A stretch of 13,831 nucleotides of DNA from RGIG7300 sp045133915 (lineage in GTDB: Bacteria; Bacillota; Clostridia; Oscillospirales; CAG-272). Of the stretch, positions 13,747 through 13,831 are shown piece by piece. How positions within the stretch are numbered: position 1 is the first letter of the stretch; the number at the start of each line of letters is the position of its first letter. The stretch covers positions 1-13,831 of the forward strand of contig JBGUUX010000087.1 in the NCBI GenBank assembly GCA_045133915.1, in the 5' to 3' direction. Position numbers and translations under genes: made by a program. The notes beneath the pieces were generated by a model. The model saw nothing but the letters and a program-made list of their open reading frames with translations, ran no database searches and was not told the origin of the DNA.

Positions 13747-13831
13747 CAGACTGTCGAAAAAGTCGGTCGGACGTGTGAATAGTTGTTTTTTAGGGGTTAT
13801 CTCTCCAACTGACATGAAAACAGGTAATATT

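Noticed and set aside
13708..13831. C-terminal end of a minus-strand coding region running off the right edge
   Set aside because: One minus-strand frame is open from the edge to a TAA at 13708-13710, but it reads through a perfect terminator hairpin at 13721-13746 and has no recognisable protein features.

Overview
The window looks like chromosome from a low-to-mid GC Gram-positive anaerobe of the class Clostridia, probably the Oscillospiraceae/Ruminococcaceae side. This is inferred from the gene neighbourhoods rny-ymdB and secG-rnr, a VanR/VanS-type two-component pair, a SpoIIQ-like membrane M23 peptidase, strong AAGGAGG-type ribosome binding sites, TTG and GTG starts, and sigma-A-type promoters. 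No rRNA, tRNA, CRISPR array or complete transposase is present.

Layout. Positions 1-82 may be the end of an IS3-like insertion sequence. Positions 109-2665 (minus strand) hold a signalling block: an OmpR-family response regulator and its sensor kinase, overlapping by 4 bp, followed by a lipoprotein-like C39-type cysteine peptidase. A 16-bp direct-repeat site lies upstream of both the regulator promoter and the peptidase gene, so the peptidase may be a target of the pair. Positions 2770-2899 hold a 42-codon reading frame broken by one base in an A-run. From 2917 onward (plus strand) come a consensus promoter, rny (RNase Y), a terminator, a palindromic repeat element, ymdB, and then trkA-trkH, a potassium uptake operon with its own promoter. 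A convergent terminator separates trkH from a minus-strand membrane-anchored M23 peptidase and a two-helix membrane protein of unknown function. A divergent promoter pair then leads to secG, a terminator, a second copy of the repeat element, and rnr (RNase R). The window ends with a minus-strand single-helix protein of unknown function and a terminator for a gene beyond the right edge.

The most unusual feature is a pair of 205-232 bp elements at 4721-4925 and 10699-10930. Each is built from short hairpins of different sequence separated by a constant 9-mer: AACTTCACT on the left of a 27-bp core and AGTGAAGTT on the right. The whole element is a modular palindrome. The core with its nearest hairpins is conserved between the copies but in opposite orientation, while the outer right arm is conserved in the same orientation. 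Both copies lie after a terminator and end 22-24 nt before the start codon of a gene connected with RNA turnover (ymdB, rnr).

How the genes work together. RNase Y, YmdB (known to interact genetically and physically with RNase Y in Bacillus subtilis) and RNase R form an RNA-decay theme. TrkA/TrkH handle potassium. SecG belongs to the Sec translocon. The two-component pair and the two peptidases act at the cell envelope.
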